Below, piece after piece: positions 59,136 to 64,000 of a DNA stretch of 64,000 nucleotides. Both the position numbers and the translations under genes were made by a program. Location: the NCBI GenBank assembly GCA_016744705.1, contig JADGDU010000013.1, positions 1-64,000 of the forward strand, in the 5' to 3' direction. This stretch comes from Candidatus Krumholzibacteriia bacterium (GTDB lineage Bacteria; Krumholzibacteriota; Krumholzibacteriia; LZORAL124-64-63). The notes below the pieces were generated by a model. That model did no database searches and was not told the DNA's origin. It saw nothing but the letters and a program-made list of their open reading frames with translations. The stretch's first letter is position 1. Every line of letters starts with the position of its first letter.

Positions 59136-60615
59136 TCACCGAACCAGAACCATTCTTCCGGTTGTCTGGACTGGACCAGCTTCCAACCTCACAAGATACA
59201 CGCCCGAGGAGACACTTCGTCCCAGGGCATCACGTCCCATCCAGGCCCAGCTCTGCAATCCGGCAGGCATGACTTCATCTGAGGCAAGGGTTTGAACAAG
59301 CCGTCCGGTTAGATCGTAAATTTTGACAATGACGGGAGAAGGTTCCGGCAAGTCAAAACTGATGCTCGTTTGAGGGTTGAATGGGTTGGGATGGATAGAG
59401 AGGCGGCTGTAAATATTATGCTCAGTATCTGGTACAGGTGTCAGCATTGCGCATGCAGGGGGGTAGGCTTGTAAAGAGTACTGGTAGTCTCGGAAATGAT
59501 GAACAAGAACCTCTCCACCAGGTAGGATCGTATTGTTGAGCCCACCGTCCCAAATGGTGCCCAACTTTTCAACATTTAATGGGTCGGAAATATCAAGAAA
59601 ATGGGTCAACCGATAATTGGAAATCACAGCCCGGTCGCCTTGGATTGAAATATTCCGGGCACCGCCCATGACCTTGATATGGTTGATGAGGATGGGGTTT
59701 GAAGGGGCACTGATATCGAGAATAGACAAGCCGTCCCAGTTGTGGCCCACCAGAACAAGATTGTCCTTCACGACAATGCTGCTACCGCCGTTAGTTAAAA
59801 GCATGCTCGCTAATTCCACCGGGGGTGACGTTTCCAGTGAAAGAACTCGGTAGGTACCATCGCCGTTGAGGGTGTGCAGCAGCCCTTGATGGACCTCCAG
59901 TGCTACAGCGCGAAAGGGGAGGGTGATGCCGGGTTCCGGGTGTGTTGGGTCGCTGATGTCAAAGGAGGTCACGGACTGCAGTTGGAATCCCAGCCAGACG
60001 GTGTTTTGGTGTAGGGCAATGTCAACGGTATCGTAATAATTCCCATATTCGATGGAAGAGATAAGGTTGGGCAAGGCGGGGTCGGTCACATCCATAATTG
60101 ACAATCCGCCCGTCCCTGCCAAATAGGCCTTATGGTCGTGGAGGGCTATGGACTGAATGGAATGGGGAGTTGGCGTTGTGCTCACAAGCACCGGCTCTTT
60201 GGGGTTTTCGAAGTCGAAGATGCCCAACCCAATATAGCCCATGGGAGAGAAAGCAAGGGTGCCTTTCAATTCCAATTCAGGAATAGGGCCAGGAGTGTCG
60301 AATGGCTCACCGCCGGAGATTGTCTGAAAGTCAGAGAGGTTGATTAGGTTGATATTTTGGTCATTGCAGAAATAGAGGTGTTCAGCGTCAAAGTAGGCTT
60401 CCCCAAGGAGGTACGAACCCAAATAGTCAGTGACCCGTTGAAAAGACATAAGGCCAAACCTGCTGGTGGCTGTACATCTCCTCGCCCTGTTCAAAATATA
60501 CGGATGATTGCCAGTGGATTTTGCTGGCGTATGGGCCGCAGTCTGACGCCTGTGCATTGGTTGGCAAGATAAGGAAGGAGGACAAAAGAAGAATGGAAAT
60601 AAAGATTCGGTTCAT
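59136..60615 (-). CDS. Secreted LVIVD-type beta-propeller protein with sorting domain, carrying a frameshift
   Basis: ATG 60615 (AGGAG upstream) opens a clear signal peptide (MNRIFISILLLSSFLILPTN, then AQA) and 52 residues to SHQQ; that frame stops at 60427. The rest (about 440 aa) continues in another frame from about 60460 as RFGLMSFQRVTDYLGSYLLG. The body is made of LVIVD-like repeats (LGIFDFENPKEPVLVS, LSIMDVTDPALPNLIS, VTSFDISDPTHPEP). It ends in a FlgD-like sorting domain (HPNPFNPQTSISFDLP, MVLVR). One base gained or lost near CAGGTTTGG explains the break: a true mutation, programmed shift or sequencing error. Confidence 0.8.
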
Positions 60616-60992
60616 TTTGGGGGCTCCTATTTTTGAATAATGAACGAGGCCAATCTCACGGTGGTCACGGGCTGCTCAATTATTGTTGAGGTAGATAATT
60701 TGTGTTTTGCATGATTTGGGCCAAATTGATGGAAGAAGTTTTTTTTTGTATAGTTATGCAGCGTCATGGTTTATGAGAAACTTTTGCTGTCAGGGCAGGT
60801 TGAGCAGGACTTGTTGTTGGGGGCTAGCCGGCAAATAATTCGCCATGGCAGATGAAAATGGCCGGGGTTCCGCCCCATCCGAAACTTCGTACACAGTAAA
60901 GTCTCCCGAATCAGTGAATTAGGAGGAAAATTTCGGGAGTCTGGAATGATTGTATCCAGCCTTTGTTAACTAATCCACCATGAAAAACGAAC
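60616..60992. other. Divergent gap, no gene
   Basis: About 380 bp between the propeller gene and the second DUF4143 ATPase. No RNA motif or gene was recognised. A T-rich run at about 60739-60748 is probably part of the propeller-gene promoter region. Confidence 0.45.
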
Positions 60993-61020
60993 TTGACACT
61001 TTCGAATTTCGTGGTATAGT
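60993..61020 (+). promoter_or_regulatory. Strong sigma-70 promoter giving a leaderless transcript
   Basis: TTGACA (60993-60998), a 16-bp spacer and TATAGT (61015-61020) lie just 6 bp before ATG 61027. Transcription would begin at or next to the start codon, and no ribosome site fits in between. Confidence 0.75.
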
Positions 61021-61026
61021 TCCGGT

Positions 61027-62181
61027 ATGATTGATCGAAAACACATAAAATCCAAGCTTGTTTCGGCCTTGGCCCGAAGCAAAGTTGTTGTTTTGGCTGG
61101 GCCACGACAATGCGGTAAAACGACTCTTGCAAGAGAGTTTTTGAGTCCAGATTCCATTAATTATTTCGATCTGGAAGATCCAGCCAGTTTAATGCGCCTT
61201 GATGAGCCCCTGACTGCTCTGCAAAATCTAACGGGGTTGGTTGTCATTGACGAAGTCCAACGCCGGCCTGACCTGTTTCCAATTTTACGAGTGCTTGTGG
61301 ACAGAGCCGACAATCCCGCCAAATTCCTGATTCTTGGCAGTGCTTCAGGGCAACTGCTGCGTCAAACTTCTGAAAGTCTGGCCGGTAGACTTGAAAGAAT
61401 AACAATGAGCGGGTTTTCTTTGGCGGAACTGGGTTCAGAAACAGAAAAGAATCTCTGGTTGCGTGGTGGTTTCCCGTTGTCCTATCTGGCAAAAAGTGAT
61501 GAAGACAGTTCCATTTGGCGCAAACAGTTTATTCAAACTCTATTAGAACAAGACCTGCCTCAGTGGGGTGTCGGAACCCCAGCCCAGGCCTTATTGAGAT
61601 TCTGGACGATGCTTGCTCACTATCATGGCCAAACTTGGAATGCAGCAGAACCTGCTCGGGCCCTTGGTGTGAGTGAACCGACAACACGCAAATATCTCGA
61701 TTTGTTTACGGATGCATTTATGGTTCGTCAACTCCAACCCTATCTTGCGAACATCAGAAAACGACAAGTAAAATCACCAAAAATCTATATTCGCGACAGT
61801 GGACTTTTGCATTCATTGCTGGGGATTAAATCTGAAAAGTCTTTGCTTACAAATCCCAAAATTGGTGCTTCGTGGGAGGGGTTTGTTATGGAACAAGTGC
61901 TTTCCAGGGAGCCCCATGACCATGCCTTCTTTTGGGCAACCCATCAGAAAGCGGAAATTGATCTTATCCTTCAAAAGGACACAAAACTGTTTGGAATTGA
62001 AATCAAGAGGACGGACTCACCTAGGCTGACTCCCTCAATCAAAAATGCCATGTCGGATCTGGGGCTGGAAAAAGTCGTGATTATCTATCCGGGGGCGAAG
62101 CGGTTTCCTATTGCTGATGGGGTTGAGGCAATTCCTCTATGGATGATTGGGGTTGAAGAAGATTTATTTACCAAGTCTTAG
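61027..62181 (+). CDS. AAA-14/DUF4143 ATPase, copy 2
   Basis: A 384-aa ATPase of the same family as the protein at 14855. Walker A is AGPRQCGKTTLAREF, Walker B VVIDEVQRRPDLFP, with FLILGSASGQLLRQTSESLA and GRLERITMSGFSLAEL. The DUF4143 part contains LGVSEPTTRKYLDLFTDAFM and the PD-(D/E)xK-like KAEIDLILQ followed by IEIKR. Identity with copy 1 is limited to motifs, so they are old paralogues or separate acquisitions. Translation is probably leaderless. A GC-rich palindrome follows at 62230. Confidence 0.9.
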   Translation: MIDRKHIKSKLVSALARSKVVVLAGPRQCGKTTLAREFLSPDSINYFDLEDPASLMRLDEPLTALQNLTGLVVIDEVQRRPDLFPILRVLVDRADNPAKFLILGSASGQLLRQTSESLAGRLERITMSGFSLAELGSETEKNLWLRGGFPLSYLAKSDEDSSIWRKQFIQTLLEQDLPQWGVGTPAQALLRFWTMLAHYHGQTWNAAEPARALGVSEPTTRKYLDLFTDAFMVRQLQPYLANIRKRQVKSPKIYIRDSGLLHSLLGIKSEKSLLTNPKIGASWEGFVMEQVLSREPHDHAFFWATHQKAEIDLILQKDTKLFGIEIKRTDSPRLTPSIKNAMSDLGLEKVVIIYPGAKRFPIADGVEAIPLWMIGVEEDLFTKS

Positions 62182-62229
62182 GTTTGGGCTTGTTGGCGCA
62201 AATTCAGCATCAAAGCCAACCATTTGTGA

Positions 62230-62258
62230 CCGGAGTTCCCCCCGGGGGGAACATCCGG
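62230..62258. repeat. Perfect GC-rich palindrome
   Basis: GTTCCCCCCGGGGGGAAC (62235-62252) is an 18-bp perfect palindrome flanked by CCGGA and TCCGG. It lies between the ATPase stop and the kbl stop. It lacks a T-run on either strand directly after the stem, so it is not a standard terminator. Its sequence recalls the ACCCC-CGGGGGGT centre of repeat copy C, which also follows a DUF4143 gene. Confidence 0.6.
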
Positions 62259-62278
62259 CCACTCGTTTTTTGCAGAAA

Positions 62279-63526
62279 TTACATCCCGTACTTGGCAATA
62301 ATCCCCTTCTTATCCAACCCAATAATCCCATACTTCTCACCAATTTTGGCAAAAGCAGCCACCGCTTTATCGATGTGCTCTTTGGTATGGGCTGCCGAAA
62401 GCTGCACACGAATACGCGCCGCTCCAGCCGGCACTACGGGGAAGAAGAAGCCAATGACATAAATGCCTTCAGCATACATGTCGCTGGCCATGTCATTGGC
62501 CAGTTTGGCGTTGTACAACATCACGGGCACAATAGGCGTGCCCTGACCACCAACCTGCAACCCGGCCGCTACAATCTGTTCGCGGAAGTATTGGGCATTC
62601 CACTCCAGGGTATCGCGCCGTTCGGTGCTGGCTGAAACCAGGTCAATAACCTTGATGGTTGCGTTGACAATGGCGGGGGCCAGGCTGTTGCTGAACAGAT
62701 ACGGCCGAGCCTTCTGCCGGCACAACTCGATCAGCTCTGCACGCCCGGATACACAACCACCGGAGGCGCCGCCCAGACCCTTGCCGAAGGTGGTTGTAAT
62801 TAGATCAACTTTATCCATCACATCGAAGTGTTCGTGCACACCACGGCCGGTTTTGCCAATGAATCCACTGGCATGGCTGTCGTCTACCAAGACCATGGCG
62901 TCGTATTCTTCAGCCAGGGCGCACACTTCATCCAGAGGCATGAGGTCGCCGTCCATGCTGAATACGCCGTCGGTGACGATCATGCGGGTGCGTTTGTCCT
63001 GGTGCAGTTCCAGTTTTTTACGCAGATGCTTCATGTTCATGTGCTTGAATGTATCGTATTCGGCAGAGCAAAGGCGGATGCCATCCACCAGGGAAGCGTG
63101 GATCAACCGATCGGCAATGATCACATCTTCAGCACCCAAGACCGCTTCGAAAACACCAGCGTTGGCGTCCATGCAGGAAGGAAACAGTAGCGTTTCTTCC
63201 ATGCCTAAAAATTTCGATACCTTGTCTTGTAGTGTGCGGTGAATATCCTGGGTTCCGCAAATGAACCGTACTGAACTCATGCCGTAACCACGCTCGCGCA
63301 ACCCTTCATGGGCGGCTTCGACCACATCGGGGTGGCTGCTCAGGCCGAGGTAGTTGTTGGCGCAGAAATTCAGCACTTGCTTCTTTTCAGCTCCTTCGGG
63401 GTACTCCACCAGGATGCTGGCGTCCTGAGGGGAGCAGATGAAGCGCTTTTCCTTATACAGACCCTTGCTTTTGATTTCTTCAATATCAGCGGCAAAGAGA
63501 TCGCGTGTTTTGTTCGAATATGCCAT
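62279..63526 (-). CDS. kbl: Glycine C-acetyltransferase-type alpha-oxoamine synthase
   Basis: A 415-aa PLP enzyme joining an acyl thioester to an amino acid with loss of CO2 or CoA. By sequence it is close to E. coli Kbl: VLNFCANNYLGLSSHPDVVE, GMSSVRFICGTQDIHRTLQD, VFSMDGDLMPLDEV, PLP-Lys in TTTFGKGLGGASGG, RPYLFSNSLAPAIV and GFFFPVVPAGAARIRVQLSA. Yet the gene is 10 bp downstream of an acyl carrier protein gene, itself behind an acyl ligase, so it may take an acyl-ACP as donor rather than acetyl-CoA. No threonine dehydrogenase is adjacent. AAGGAG precedes the ATG. Confidence 0.9.
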   Translation of the reverse strand: MAYSNKTRDLFAADIEEIKSKGLYKEKRFICSPQDASILVEYPEGAEKKQVLNFCANNYLGLSSHPDVVEAAHEGLRERGYGMSSVRFICGTQDIHRTLQDKVSKFLGMEETLLFPSCMDANAGVFEAVLGAEDVIIADRLIHASLVDGIRLCSAEYDTFKHMNMKHLRKKLELHQDKRTRMIVTDGVFSMDGDLMPLDEVCALAEEYDAMVLVDDSHASGFIGKTGRGVHEHFDVMDKVDLITTTFGKGLGGASGGCVSGRAELIELCRQKARPYLFSNSLAPAIVNATIKVIDLVSASTERRDTLEWNAQYFREQIVAAGLQVGGQGTPIVPVMLYNAKLANDMASDMYAEGIYVIGFFFPVVPAGAARIRVQLSAAHTKEHIDKAVAAFAKIGEKYGIIGLDKKGIIAKYGM

Positions 63527-63536
63527 GACCGACTCC

Positions 63537-63794
63537 TTAGCCGAGGTGCTTGTTGACCAGGGCGATGATGGAATTTACTGTGTCGAAAGCTTCGGGTGTT
63601 GCTTCGTCATCGGGCAATTTAATCTTGTACTTTTTCTCCAGGAAAACCTTCAGCGAGACCATGGAAAAACTATCCACGATGCCCGAGCTGATCAGAGCCG
63701 TATCGCAAGCGACTTCTTCATCGTCGTCTTCATCCACATACTCGTCGATGACATACTCAAGAATGGTTTCCTGCATTTCTTCGTGGTTACTCAT
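63537..63794 (-). CDS. Acyl carrier protein
   Basis: An 85-aa acidic carrier. The phosphopantetheine Ser is in SGIVDSFSMVSLKVFLEKKY. The DSF replaces the DSL of fatty-acid-synthesis ACP, as often in specialised carriers. An extra acidic run (DEYVDEDDDEE) extends helix 1 and its loop. AAAGGAAC precedes the ATG. It sits between the acyl ligase and kbl-like genes. Confidence 0.92.
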   Translation of the reverse strand: MSNHEEMQETILEYVIDEYVDEDDDEEVACDTALISSGIVDSFSMVSLKVFLEKKYKIKLPDDEATPEAFDTVNSIIALVNKHLG

Positions 63795-63824
63795 TGCTCG
63801 TTCCTTTCGGGTCGATTAAAAGAA

Positions 63825-64000
63825 TTAGTCATCTTCTAAAGTTGAAAGATCGCCCACATCTTCGCCCCATTCGAGGGCGCGCAGATAGCGGCGCAGTATT
63901 TTCCCGCTGCGGGTTTTGGGCAGTTTTTCCATCACTTCAATTTCTTGAGGCATGGCCAATGGAGACAGACTTTTCCGGATGAAATTCATCACGTTCAGTT
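63825..64000 (-). CDS. AMP-dependent acyl-CoA/acyl-ACP ligase, C-terminal part
   Basis: Only the last 57 or so codons are in the window; the gene continues beyond 64000. The tail [20 protein letters not shown] followed by [10 protein letters not shown] contains the conserved catalytic Lys of the ANL superfamily (TRSGKI.RR). The stop at 63825-63827 is 30 bp before the ACP start, so ligase, ACP and kbl are one operon. It would load an acyl chain onto the ACP or CoA. Confidence 0.88.
   Translation of the reverse strand, partial: LNVMNFIRKSLSPLAMPQEIEVMEKLPKTRSGKILRRYLRALEWGEDVGDLSTLEDD

Noticed and set aside
1..64000. tRNA, rRNA or CRISPR features
   Set aside because: No T-loop-like GTTCGAATC segments with matching acceptor stems, no rRNA-like conserved stretches and no regularly spaced direct repeats were seen by eye.

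Overview
The window looks like chromosomal DNA from a Gram-negative bacterium of the FCB superphylum, of an uncultured Krumholzibacteriota, Eisenbacteria or Latescibacterota kind. The clues are three secreted proteins ending in a FlgD-like sorting domain with the NPFNPST motif, several outer-membrane proteins, lipoproteins with lipoboxes, a bacterial glutaminyl-tRNA synthetase and a fermentative [FeFe] hydrogenase. Placement below superphylum level is inference. No rRNA, tRNA or CRISPR array was recognised.

Layout. 1-4.4 kb: the tail of a probable sulfatase, glnS, and a secreted thioredoxin/Omp28-like protein. 4.4-9.5 kb: an accessory block with an IS, a truncated integrase, a Fic protein, a secreted erythromycin-esterase-like protein and dispersed repeats. 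10.1-14.5 kb: hydCBA, a trimeric NAD-linked [FeFe] hydrogenase. 14.8-24.8 kb: a DUF4143 ATPase, a crotonase, two Omp85/POTRA-type outer-membrane proteins, a coupled pair of unknown genes, an FAH-family hydrolase, Hsp20 and a lipid-linked-glycan flippase. 25-30.6 kb: a chemoreceptor with two zinc-binding CZB domains, an alanine/glycine symporter with an extra domain, a methyltransferase, a small zinc/acidic protein and a HesB-like protein with an in-frame UGA that is best read as selenocysteine. 30.9-38.3 kb: a Gly-rich exported protein and a tightly overlapped tetR-tolC-mfp-rnd efflux operon. 38.4-50.3 kb: a membrane protein, a lipoprotein serpin, a DUF2461 protein, a STAS-like protein, a secreted sorting-domain protein, a decayed cytolysin-like gene, then a signalling cluster ending in gpmI. 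50.4-64 kb: an S9 peptidase, DinB, cupin, an ECF sigma factor coupled to a Ser/Thr kinase with TPRs, an intact cholesterol-dependent-cytolysin-like lipoprotein, a beta-propeller protein with a frameshift, a second DUF4143 ATPase, and a kbl-acp-acyl ligase cluster running off the right edge.

The strongest items for follow-up are the HesB-like selenoprotein (30.2-30.6 kb); the pair of cytolysin-like genes, one intact and one broken, with unrelated C-terminal domains (44.2-45.5 and 57.4-59.0 kb); a dispersed repeat family that overlaps the 3' end of a gene; and the sensor/cNMP-domain/gpmI run of overlapping genes.

Functionally the window combines fermentative redox metabolism (hydrogenase, gpmI, crotonase), an envelope and secretion programme (Omp85 proteins, flippase, RND efflux, sorting-domain proteins, serpin, S9 peptidase), signalling (MCP, hybrid kinase, ECF/STK) and contact or defence proteins (cytolysin-like proteins, Fic).
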